DNA from: a bacterium
Lineage (GTDB): Bacteria; Verrucomicrobiota; Verrucomicrobiia; Limisphaerales; UBA11358
Length of the DNA stretch: 6,274 nucleotides
Reading direction: 5' to 3'
Assembly: GCA_021781185.1 (NCBI GenBank)
Contig: JAJXXI010000494.1
Location: 1-6,274 of the forward strand
Part shown: positions 1 to 6,274 of the stretch, piece by piece
Position numbering within the stretch: position 1 is the first letter of the stretch
Layout of the letters: the number at the start of each line of letters is the position of its first letter
Position numbers and translations under genes: made by a program
The notes under the pieces: model-generated
What the model was told of the DNA's origin: nothing
Databases searched by the model: none
What the model saw: only the letters and a program-made list of their open reading frames with translations

Positions 1-656
1 TCGGTCCCGGTGTAGATGCCGTCAAAAATTTGGGGCTCCTTGTCCAGGTCATAGCCCAAGCCTTGAAAATGCTCATACCAGTTCGGAAACTTGATGACCA
101 TTTTCACTTTCGGATTCACCGCCTGGGCGGGTTTGACGATCAGGTTTTCCGCCGCCTCGTCCATTAATTCGAGCCGGAACTGCGACCAGCTTTTGCCGCC
201 TTTGGCCGCGATGTCGGAATCGGTCTTCGTGGCATTGAAGAAGAAATCGTCCTGGATGATTTCGTCGAAATGCCGCGCGGCCAGCTCCGCTGCGCTTTTA
301 ATGAAGGCCCGGTCGTCCGGATCAGTGTAGCAAAACGACTTGAATTGTCCGCCGATGCTGCCGTCGGACAGTGCCATGCCGCCGGCCACCTGCACGCCGT
401 GGTCGAGGAAAAATCTTTTGACCTGCTCCAGCAACGGGCCGCCGGCCACTTGATGATCGCGCTGCACCTCGATGTAAACCTTGTCCACCTTCAACTGGCG
501 GCTGATCAGATCCCAGTCATCCTGCAGTTTTTTCGGGTTGGCGAAGCCGTTCACCACGCCGACGGGAATGTAAATGGCCACGTCGAAGTTGGTGTATTGG
601 CCGGCCCGGCAGCTCAAGGCGGCGGCCAGCAGGACACATGCGGTTAATCGTTTCAT
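1..656 (-). CDS. Exported protein of unknown function, possible TIM-barrel glycosidase (3' part outside the window)
   Basis: Reading left from an ATG at 656, the frame stays open for 218 codons and runs off the window, so the C-terminus is missing. The N-terminus MKRLTACVLLAAALSC is a signal peptide with likely type I cleavage after RA (residue 18); the Cys at 16 does not make a good lipobox. The mature part begins FDVAIYIPVGVV and has KVYIEVQRD at about 59-67, VQVAGGMAL at 88-96, DEIIQDDFFF at 131-140 and KMVIKFPNWYEHF at 185-197. These hydrophobic strands ending in polar or acidic residues are the rhythm of a (beta/alpha)8 barrel, and D136/D137 sit where a barrel active site could be. I recall similar uncharacterised proteins in polysaccharide-degrading bacteria but cannot name the family. 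The start is supported by a Shine-Dalgarno at 665-670 and by coupling to the GH74 gene four bases upstream. A glycosidase role is inference from fold pattern and context. Confidence 0.85.
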   Translation of the reverse strand, partial: MKRLTACVLLAAALSCRAGQYTNFDVAIYIPVGVVNGFANPKKLQDDWDLISRQLKVDKVYIEVQRDHQVAGGPLLEQVKRFFLDHGVQVAGGMALSDGSIGGQFKSFCYTDPDDRAFIKSAAELAARHFDEIIQDDFFFNATKTDSDIAAKGGKSWSQFRLELMDEAAENLIVKPAQAVNPKVKMVIKFPNWYEHFQGLGYDLDKEPQIFDGIYTGT

Positions 657-660
657 GTAA

Positions 661-2823
661 TCATTCCTTTGCCTCGTCGCCATAGATGATGCCACGCCCG
701 CTCGTGGCAAAATACACGCGGCCAAAAATCCGCGGATCGCCGGTGACGTGGCTGATGGCTCCATACTGGTGCCGGTCGTCGTTGATGCGCGTCCAGGTCG
801 CGCCGGCATCCACGGAGCGGAAAAGTCCGACGGTGTTTCCAATGGTTCCGGCCAGATACAAAGCCGGGAAATCCTTTCCGGGAGCGGCCTTCCCACACCC
901 GAGTGAACGGGCATCTTGCACCGGGCCAATTTTGATGAAGCTCGCCCCGCCGTCGGTGGAATGATACAGGCCGTGGCGGCGCAGCGTCAGCCACAGGTTG
1001 CCTTCCAGCCCCGGCGTGGCGGACAGGGTCGTGCTGTTTCCAAAACTTCCTTCAGTCGGGAGCGCCGCGCCGGTCGCAACGAATCTTGCCGCACCGTTTG
1101 TGCTGGTCAGCAAGCGTCCTGTTCGCGCGTCGAAAGCGTAAAAAAGCAGGGAATCCAGCGGGTCGGCAACCACGCGCAGACCCGGCGGAATTCCGGCGCA
1201 ATTCGTCCAGTTGGTTCCGCCGTTGGCGGAAAAACTTGGGGCGCTCCGAGGTGGCGTCCAGACAATGGTTGCGCCGTCAGCGGAAAGTGCAATCGTTCCG
1301 CCGCCGTGTCCGCCACCCGTTGGTTCCGCAGGCAGCAGGCTCCAGGCTTTTCCACCGTCTTTGGAAATGGCCGCGTGCGTTTTGGCGCGACCCGTGCCGG
1401 TGCGGATCATGATGGCCGGATTTTTCCCGGCGAAAGCGAGGTCTTCCGTGTTCCCAAAGCGCGGCCCGGAGAAAATCCCCGGTGGCGAGCAATCCAGATC
1501 CTCGTGCCGGAAACCGTCAATGTCGCCCACGCCGCTCAGCAAATGTGCGCCGACTGGCGGACTGATGAGCGTGAGCGGCACGGTCTCTTCCAGACCGCGA
1601 TCGGCAAAAAACCAATCCGTCCCGCGCCCAGAATCCGCCGCCGTCAGATTGGTGCAACACCAGACACCATAGCCGGTCGTAAACCAGGCTTGGTTGGAAT
1701 CAAAGGGGTTGATGACGACGCAGCCCAGCCAATGCGGCGTCCAGTCGGCGGTGTAAGGCGCGGCAGCATGATCAAAATGCGCCTGATAAAGCAACGGCGC
1801 CCAGCTTGCGCCGCCGTTGGTGCTGCGGAAAATTTCGTCGTGCGGGCGCCACCGGCTGAACGTCGTCGCGAGGATCACCTGCGGATTTTGGGCGTCCACC
1901 GCCACCGCGCCGTAACCGAATGACTGCCCTTTAACCGGTGATTTCAGCGGCGTGATGTCCTTCCAGATTGCGGTCTGCGGGTTAAATTTCATCACCGCGC
2001 CGTCAGTCATGTCACTTGGACCGGGTCCGCTGCCATAGCTCAAATACATTTTCCCGTCCGCCGCGAGGACAACGTGATTGGGGCACAGCCCGGTCGGCTG
2101 ATCCGGCACCGGCTGCCAGGTGCCCCCGTCGTCGGTGCTGCGGAAAAAATTGGTTCCAGTCGTCGAGACCGCCGCGTAAATCGCCGGTCCGTCAAACAGC
2201 ACACAAATTATCCCGGCCGAACCGTTTGCAACAGGCCCGTTGCGTGAACCGTGTTTGGACATTTCCGTCCGGGGAAATCCCGGCACCTGGCTCCAATTGA
2301 CACCGCAGTCCAAACTTTCCCACAGTCCTGCGTGACGCGAACCGAAGAACAGGTTTTCGCCATTGCGTGGATTCACCACCAGCCGTTCGCCATTGAAGCG
2401 ACCGGCCTCATTGCCGCCCATTTTGAAGGGCACATCCGTCCACTGCCAAGTGCGGCCCTGATCGTCGGACCGGAAGATGGCGGCCTGACTGTTCTCATAA
2501 GTGCCTGCCGCCAGATAGACGCGGTTGGGGTCATTCGGATCCAGTGCCAGACTTTCGATGCCGGTGAAGTCCGCCGAACCGAACGAATCCGTGATGGGCA
2601 TCCAGCGCTTATCCGAAGCCTCCCACCGATACGCGCCGCCCACATCTGTGCGGGCATAAAACAGATCCTTTGCCTGTGGATGCATGATGAGACCCGTGAC
2701 AAATCCGCCGCCGCCGATGACGACGTTGCGCCACTGATACGGCACTGCCTTCACCATCTCCCCGGCGAAGCCATTGACCAGCGCGCCGAACAGCACCGCG
2801 ATGGCGGCGATGTTTTTCATCAT
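661..2823 (-). CDS. Secreted GH74 xyloglucanase
   Basis: 720 residues, the usual size of a single GH74 catalytic module of two seven-bladed beta-propellers, with no carbohydrate-binding or dockerin domain. Residues 1-20 form a signal peptide (MMKNIAAIAVLFGALVNGFA, cleavage before GEM). The family's N-terminal signature is clear: WRNVVIGGGGFVTGL at 31-45 and YARTDVGGAYRW at 56-67. D60 matches the catalytic base motif, and GVGDIDGFRH at 431-440 carries the likely catalytic acid D434. I count nine Asp-boxes (SxDxGxxW, some degenerate), starting near residues 119, 170, 229, 334, 487, 532, 574, 622 and 670. GH74 enzymes hydrolyse the beta-1,4-glucan backbone of xyloglucan, as endo-enzymes or from chain ends; which mode applies here cannot be read by eye. 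Automatic annotation may call it a BNR/sialidase-like or Vps10-like protein. Gene order GH31-GH74 supports xyloglucan. The first of two adjacent ATGs fits better, nine bases from GGAG at 2833-2836. Confidence 0.93.
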   Translation of the reverse strand: MMKNIAAIAVLFGALVNGFAGEMVKAVPYQWRNVVIGGGGFVTGLIMHPQAKDLFYARTDVGGAYRWEASDKRWMPITDSFGSADFTGIESLALDPNDPNRVYLAAGTYENSQAAIFRSDDQGRTWQWTDVPFKMGGNEAGRFNGERLVVNPRNGENLFFGSRHAGLWESLDCGVNWSQVPGFPRTEMSKHGSRNGPVANGSAGIICVLFDGPAIYAAVSTTGTNFFRSTDDGGTWQPVPDQPTGLCPNHVVLAADGKMYLSYGSGPGPSDMTDGAVMKFNPQTAIWKDITPLKSPVKGQSFGYGAVAVDAQNPQVILATTFSRWRPHDEIFRSTNGGASWAPLLYQAHFDHAAAPYTADWTPHWLGCVVINPFDSNQAWFTTGYGVWCCTNLTAADSGRGTDWFFADRGLEETVPLTLISPPVGAHLLSGVGDIDGFRHEDLDCSPPGIFSGPRFGNTEDLAFAGKNPAIMIRTGTGRAKTHAAISKDGGKAWSLLPAEPTGGGHGGGTIALSADGATIVWTPPRSAPSFSANGGTNWTNCAGIPPGLRVVADPLDSLLFYAFDARTGRLLTSTNGAARFVATGAALPTEGSFGNSTTLSATPGLEGNLWLTLRRHGLYHSTDGGASFIKIGPVQDARSLGCGKAAPGKDFPALYLAGTIGNTVGLFRSVDAGATWTRINDDRHQYGAISHVTGDPRIFGRVYFATSGRGIIYGDEAKE
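665..670 (-). promoter_or_regulatory. Ribosome binding site AAAGGA for the unknown exported protein
   Basis: On the minus strand AAAGGA lies eight bases before the ATG at 656 and inside the last codons of the GH74 gene, whose TGA is at 661-663. The site fixes the start of the downstream gene. It also suggests that ribosomes finishing GH74 reinitiate directly on the next gene. The nearby ATG inside GGAATGATTACATGA is out of frame and meets a stop after two further codons. Confidence 0.6.
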
Positions 2824-2829
2824 AACGCT

Positions 2830-5223
2830 TCACTCCGGCTTAATTGTCCACCTTACCTTGCCGGCGAAAGGATCATTGGCGAGCTTGAAGACGCCGTTTT
2901 CCTTCGTCAGCGTCAGCGATTCAAGCTTCCGGCCGCCGGGCAGGAAAACAGAACCGGTGGCGGTCGCCGTGTCCTTGGCGAAAACGTGGAGTTCCAGTTT
3001 TGACCAGTCCATGTCTTTCGTGGACTGCGCCAGTTTGATTTCCGGCACTACCGAGCCATCGCGCACCAGCAGCACCACGGGCAGCGGGCCGGCCTCAATC
3101 TGCCGCCAGCCGCCGGCGTAGGCTTTGCCGGTCTGGTAATCAATCCACGTTCCCGGCGGCAGATAAACCGCGCGGCCCGTGGCGTTTTCGTGCATCAGCG
3201 GCGCGACGAGCAGGCTGGAACCAAACAGGTATTCGTCGTCCACCAGCCATGAACCGGGGTCGTTTGGATATTCGATGAACAGCGCCCGCAGCATCGGCAG
3301 ACCGCGAGCGGAACAGTCCTTTGCCTGCGCATAGACGTAGGGCATCAGCCGGTATTTCAAATCATCCATCGCGCGGAACTCGTTCATGAAGTCCGTGCCA
3401 TAATTCCAAGGTTCCTTGGGTGCCTCGCCGTGACAGCGGCTGTGCGAGGTCAGCATGCCGAACGCCAGCCAGCGCGCGAACAGGTTCTTGTCCATGCTCT
3501 GAACGGAATTTGCTGTGAACCCGCCGATGTCATGGCTCCAGAAGGAAAATCCGGACAACCCGAACGACAGTCCGCCCCGCAATTCGCCCGCCATGCCGTC
3601 GTCCGTGCTTTCCGCGTCGCCACCCCAGTGCAGCGGATACCGTTGGCTGCCCGCCCATGCGCTGCGCGCCCAGATGAGGTTGTCACCGGTGATTTTTTCC
3701 GTGATGTCCGCCACCGCCTTGTTGTAGCGGAGCGGATACAGATTATGCTCATAAAAGCCGTCCCGCCCGTCGGCGTAAATGCCGTTGATCGGCGCGGCTT
3801 CGCCAAAATCCACCTTGATCGCGCTGACGCCCATTTTCAACAAGCCGGCCAGCTTGCCTTGATACCAGTCCACCGTTTGCGGATTGGAGAAATCCAGAAC
3901 CGCATCTTCGGTTGGCAGATTGCCTTTGCCGTCGCGCACCACCAGATTTTTCTCAACCAACTCGGGGAACAGCTTGTTCTTCGGCACGAAATAGGGCAGT
4001 TGCCAGCAGGAGACATGGAAGCCGTCCGTTTTCAAGTCCGCCAGCATTTTCTCCGGGGTCGGGAAACGGGTCGGAGAAAATTCGTAATCGCATTCCCAGT
4101 CCGTCTCGAACCAGCCGGTGTCCAAGTGCAGCACGTCGCAGGGAATCTGGTTCGCGCGCAATTTGGCCGCGATGTCCACGACCTGTTTTTCGGAGTTGTA
4201 AGTGCAGCGGCTCATCCACAGGCCGAACGACCACAGCGGCGGCAGCGGTGATTTGCCGGTCAGATCGGTGTATTCATTCAAAATCTCCTTGGGCGTGCCG
4301 AGAAAGACAAACAGGTCGAGGGCGTCATCGCCGATCATCATCGAGTTCACGCCGCTGAAGCTGCGGCCGATGTCCAGCGTGATGGGCGTGCTGGTGTGGA
4401 TGAACATGCCGTAGCCGCGACTGCTCAGGAAAAACGGGATGGGCTTATACATCAGCCGACTTTCCACCCCGCAGGCGTCGTCCGTCCAGAGCACGAGCTT
4501 CTGGCCGCGCTTGTCCAGGCCGGTGAACGATTCGCCACAGCCGAAAATCTTTTCGCCGGGCGACAACGTGAACGCGGCGTCAAAGCTGCGCGAATAATCC
4601 GCTGCGCGGCGCACATAGGAGAACGGCATGATCGGCGTGAAGGAGGAGGCGTTGTCGGTGGCGTGATCGGTTTGGGTGAGCAGTTTTCCGCTGGCATCGC
4701 GGATTTCGATGTGAAACGGATTTTTCTGGACCGTCACCGAACCGAACGCGCTGGAATAGCGGTAGCCGCCAGTCACCTTTTCGTATTTCCATGAATTGTC
4801 CTGCGGCACCGGCCCGGCGAGCATCAGCTCCGGCTGCGGCTTGTGGTATTGCGGGCCGCTGGCCATGCGGATTCGCAGCGTGCGCGGCGAAACGAAATCA
4901 ATCGCGAACGGCAGTTTCGGATCGGCGGCATATTGACCGGCGGGAAATTCATTCGGCTTGGCCGGCCCGATGACGGCCACGTCGTGATTGAACGAATGAC
5001 CGGCCGTCAATCGCGAACGTTGGTAAACGACCAGCCCCGAGTGCGTGGCCGGATCGAACTCCGCCACGTGGTCGGCCAGATAATAAAAATTGGCGAAGTC
5101 GTGAAAATCGCCGCTGATGTCCACGGGTTCGTTGAGCAGCCGTTCAGGGGCTGAGGCCAGCGACAGATGAGGCAGCGACGCCAGCCAGCAAATCAGGGCG
5201 AGGGTTCCGATGTTTTTTTTCAT
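2830..5223 (-). CDS. Exported GH31 alpha-xylosidase (YicI-like)
   Basis: 797 residues, close to the roughly 770 of E. coli YicI plus a signal peptide. Residues 1-25 are an export signal (MKKNIGTLALICWLASLPHLSLASA, cleavage after ASA). An N-terminal beta-sandwich follows to about 320, including FGCGESFTGLDKRG at 227-240. The (beta/alpha)8 barrel runs from about 325 to 650, then C-terminal beta domains. Inside the barrel are FGLWMSRC at 333-340, HLDTGWFETDW at 366-376, IKVDFGE at 469-475 with nucleophile D472, LHWGGDAEST at 531-540 with acid/base D536, and GLSGFSFWSHDIGGF at 555-569. The last three match the YicI-type motifs closely. Family members release alpha-xylose from the non-reducing end of xyloglucan oligosaccharides. 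Specificity is inferred from the motifs and the GH74 neighbour; an alpha-glucosidase is less likely. YicI itself is cytoplasmic, whereas this enzyme is predicted to be exported. It is the first gene of the operon. No Shine-Dalgarno is visible before the ATG, but the KK-rich signal peptide start supports it. Confidence 0.94.
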   Translation of the reverse strand: MKKNIGTLALICWLASLPHLSLASAPERLLNEPVDISGDFHDFANFYYLADHVAEFDPATHSGLVVYQRSRLTAGHSFNHDVAVIGPAKPNEFPAGQYAADPKLPFAIDFVSPRTLRIRMASGPQYHKPQPELMLAGPVPQDNSWKYEKVTGGYRYSSAFGSVTVQKNPFHIEIRDASGKLLTQTDHATDNASSFTPIMPFSYVRRAADYSRSFDAAFTLSPGEKIFGCGESFTGLDKRGQKLVLWTDDACGVESRLMYKPIPFFLSSRGYGMFIHTSTPITLDIGRSFSGVNSMMIGDDALDLFVFLGTPKEILNEYTDLTGKSPLPPLWSFGLWMSRCTYNSEKQVVDIAAKLRANQIPCDVLHLDTGWFETDWECDYEFSPTRFPTPEKMLADLKTDGFHVSCWQLPYFVPKNKLFPELVEKNLVVRDGKGNLPTEDAVLDFSNPQTVDWYQGKLAGLLKMGVSAIKVDFGEAAPINGIYADGRDGFYEHNLYPLRYNKAVADITEKITGDNLIWARSAWAGSQRYPLHWGGDAESTDDGMAGELRGGLSFGLSGFSFWSHDIGGFTANSVQSMDKNLFARWLAFGMLTSHSRCHGEAPKEPWNYGTDFMNEFRAMDDLKYRLMPYVYAQAKDCSARGLPMLRALFIEYPNDPGSWLVDDEYLFGSSLLVAPLMHENATGRAVYLPPGTWIDYQTGKAYAGGWRQIEAGPLPVVLLVRDGSVVPEIKLAQSTKDMDWSKLELHVFAKDTATATGSVFLPGGRKLESLTLTKENGVFKLANDPFAGKVRWTIKPE
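2833..2836 (-). promoter_or_regulatory. Ribosome binding site GGAG for the GH74 gene
   Basis: GGAG on the minus strand lies at the very end of the GH31 frame (CCG GAG TGA), nine bases before the first ATG of GH74 at 2823 and twelve before the second. The spacing favours the first ATG. The GH31 stop is six bases from this start, so the two genes are likely translated as a coupled pair. Confidence 0.55.
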
Positions 5224-5246
5224 GACAAAACGGGAATTAATTAAAA

Positions 5247-5262
5247 TGACGCCGCGCGGTCA
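5247..5262. promoter_or_regulatory. Imperfect palindrome in the operon leader, possible operator
   Basis: The 16 bases TGACGCCGCGCGGTCA read TGAC-nn-CGCG-nn-GTCA, symmetric at 12 of 16 positions, and end 24 bases before the GH31 start codon. Between the palindrome and the start lies the AT-rich stretch AATTAATTAAAA (5235-5246), which could hold a -10 element, though I find no convincing -35 partner. The layout fits a repressor site over a promoter, but a GC-rich 16-mer with this symmetry can occur by chance. The rest of the leader up to about 5369 shows no RNA gene or riboswitch that I recognise. Confidence 0.22.
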
Positions 5263-5369
5263 CGGGATGGCGGATGATTGCATAGACCAGCAAAGCAAGT
5301 TTCGGCCAGATTGTCTTGTCCTCAAAACGTATGACTTAATCTGCTTGGATTTTGCTTGCCCATTTTCCG

Positions 5370-5723
5370 GCGGTTCGGCGCGTGGTGGAGGCTGGCGAGT
5401 CGCCCAGCACCGTGATGCCGGGCTTAGGTTTGTGCCGCACCACGATCTATCCCTGGTTGCGTGATTTCAAGAAGCTTGGCTGGGAGGCGTTGGCCGAATT
5501 CATCCCGTAGGGCCCCCCAAACTAACCGAAGGGCAGCAGCAACGGGTTAAACGCTGGATCTTGGGTGAAGACCCGCGGCAGCATGGCTTCGACTTCGGAC
5601 TCTGGACGCGGCGGATCGTGCAGCAATTGATCTGGGAGAAGTTGCGGGTGGAGTCATGTTTGACGTCGGCGGGCCAAACAGGCGGGAGCCGTGATTGGCT
5701 TCCTGGATGAGGCGGGTTTTCAG
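5370..5723 (+). pseudogene. Decayed IS630-family transposase
   Basis: Three plus-strand segments read as one transposase in changing frames. Segment one (5370 to about 5500) gives AVRRVVEAGESPSTVM and CRTTIYPWLRDFKKLGWEAL, the first helix-turn-helix of IS630 transposases. It then hits TAG at 5508. Segment two (about 5501-5655, shifted frame) gives GPPKLTEGQQQRVKRW and HGFDFGLWTRRIVQQLIWEK, the second helix-turn-helix region. Segment three (about 5670-5723, back in the first frame) gives RAKQAGAVIGFLDEAGFQ, which contains the first catalytic Asp (codon 5706-5708) of the DDE domain. The residues that normally link the second and third segments, roughly the middle of the protein, are missing, as is everything after the first catalytic motif. 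There is no usable start and no terminal inverted repeat that I can identify. The element is inactive. It is transcribed opposite to the operon and lies just upstream of its leader. Confidence 0.72.
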
Positions 5724-5868
5724 CACGTGGAAGAAGACCCGGTCAAAATCCAAGATAACCGGCCATTGGTCCGATCCTTTTTCGGCGCGAAAACAGTGGC
5801 CCATCCCGCTGGCTGTTCAGCAATTCCAATCAACTCACCGCCGTGACAAACCCGTTGGCAGCATTGCA
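5724..5868. other. Unassigned stretch between transposase and ABC remnants
   Basis: This interval separates the last IS630-like residues from the last ABC-like residues. Open frames cross it on both strands, including one running out of the transposase to a TGA at 5844-5846 and one on the minus strand around 5547-5804. None of the translations resembles a family I know. It is probably degraded sequence or a junction between fragments. Confidence 0.4.
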
Positions 5869-6212
5869 CTCAATCAGCAAACCCTTTTCGAGCGTCAAAA
5901 TCCGGCTGGCCCGGCGCAGGATGGCATGGCGGTGCGCAATGATGAAAGAGGTGCGCCCGACCATCAGGCGCTCCAAGGCCTGCCGCACCACGGTTTCGCT
6001 GCCCGTGTCGAGCGCGCTGGTCGCCTCGTCGAGAATGAGCACGCGCGGATCACGGAGCAGCGCACGGGCGATGGCGATGCGTTGGCGCTGGCCGCCACTC
6101 AACTGCACGCCAGCCTGGCCTAGCTCAGTATCGAGACCCTTGGGCAGATCACGGATAAATTCTGCCGCATTGGCATCGGCAATGGCGCCTCCAATTCCAT
6201 CTCGCTCACATC
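5830..6212 (-). pseudogene. C-terminal fragment of an ABC transporter ATPase domain
   Basis: The minus strand reads [20 protein letters not shown], then [20 protein letters not shown] (ABC signature LSGGQ at 6088-6102), [13 protein letters not shown] (Walker B and D-loop, about 6007-6045) and FIIAHRH (H-loop His at 5932-5934). This is the second half of an exporter-type (MsbA/LmrA-like) nucleotide-binding domain. The Walker A, Q-loop and all membrane segments are absent. Upstream, a frame offset by one gives [14 protein letters not shown], which suits the region just before ADANAAEF, so one base seems lost near 6186. Downstream, similarity stops after LEKGLLIE (about 5869), and the frame ends at a TGA at 5830-5832 after an unfamiliar tail. 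A GTG at 6108 could open a 92-codon frame, but it sits inside the conserved domain and is not a real start. This is a gene scrap with no expected function. Confidence 0.78.
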
Positions 6213-6219
6213 CCGCAAG

Positions 6220-6274
6220 CCAGGCGCTCGTGATGTAGTATTTGCCGTTGATTTTGTAGAAGTGACAACCCTCG
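6220..6274 (-). pseudogene. Fragment of a GH43 glycosidase at the window edge
   Basis: The last 55 bases read on the minus strand as [18 protein letters not shown]. This pattern is typical of GH43 five-bladed propeller enzymes (beta-xylosidases and alpha-L-arabinofuranosidases), where the Glu of an EGxHxYKxxGxYY motif is the catalytic general acid; here that Glu is codon 6271-6273. After TSAW the frame runs straight into sequence that resembles an ABC transporter, so the gene is broken at this point. Its 5' part would lie beyond the right edge. It has the same direction as the GH31-GH74 operon and could be a former upstream member, since arabinofuranosyl side chains occur on some xyloglucans. 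The match is only 18 residues long. Confidence 0.5.

Noticed and set aside
916..1923. 335-codon plus-strand open frame opposite GH74
   Set aside because: It lies entirely antisense to a gene with clear GH74 motifs and has the Arg/Pro/Gly/Ala-rich composition of antisense reading in GC-rich DNA, with no recognisable domain.
2251..3003. 250-codon plus-strand open frame across the GH31-GH74 boundary
   Set aside because: It is antisense to the ends of two well-supported genes and has no motif of its own.
3430..4251. 273-codon plus-strand open frame opposite GH31
   Set aside because: It is antisense to the GH31 catalytic barrel, and its translation shows no family pattern. The long frame is explained by codon bias on the coding strand.
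5739..5765. IQDNRPLVR as a possible second catalytic Asp motif of the IS630 DDE domain
   Set aside because: A DN motif is expected there, but only about 17 residues separate it from the first Asp instead of the usual 80-90. The flanking residues do not fit, so chance is as likely.
5547..5804. 85-codon minus-strand frame in the remnant region
   Set aside because: It runs antisense through the IS630 helix-turn-helix and DDE segments, is Ser/Arg/Ala-rich toward the end, and has no plausible start context.
5830..6108. A small standalone ABC ATPase starting at GTG 6108
   Set aside because: The conserved domain continues upstream of this codon, and a protein without Walker A could not work as an ATPase.
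5695..6123. 142-codon plus-strand open frame
   Set aside because: It crosses the end of the transposase relic and runs antisense to the ABC signature and Walker B motifs; its translation resembles nothing.
1..6274. CRISPR array, tRNA, rRNA or riboswitch
   Set aside because: I found no regularly spaced direct repeats, no cloverleaf-like segment with the conserved TTC arm, and no known riboswitch core on either strand.

Overview
The window looks like a piece of a plant-polysaccharide utilisation locus from a GC-rich Gram-negative bacterium. Secreted GH74 and GH31 enzymes together, an uncharacterised exported protein family, and remnants of an IS630-type transposase make Verrucomicrobiota (or a related PVC lineage) my best guess. 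That assignment rests on general familiarity with these families and was not tested by any search.

Positions 1-5223 hold a tight minus-strand operon, read from right to left. It starts with an exported GH31 alpha-xylosidase (2830-5223). Six bases after its stop comes an exported GH74 xyloglucanase (661-2823). Four bases after that stop begins a third exported protein of unknown function, cut off by the window edge (1-656). GH74 would cut the glucan backbone of xyloglucan, and GH31 would remove alpha-1,6-xylosyl branches from the non-reducing ends of the resulting oligosaccharides. The third protein probably acts on the same or a linked substrate. No transporter, regulator or beta-glucosidase is visible, so this is only part of the pathway.

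Positions 5224-6274 hold no intact gene. A leader of about 150 bases contains an imperfect palindrome and an AT-rich stretch just before the GH31 start. Next comes a decayed IS630-family transposase on the plus strand (about 5370-5723) with two frame changes and an internal deletion. About 145 bases that I cannot assign follow. Then comes the C-terminal half of an ABC-transporter ATPase domain on the minus strand (about 5869-6212), with a probable one-base frameshift. At the right edge is a 55-base piece that reads as the catalytic-acid region of a GH43 glycosidase, joined in frame to the ABC piece. The right end is therefore a mosaic of gene scraps: either a real rearrangement scar upstream of the operon, or an assembly misjoin near a contig end.
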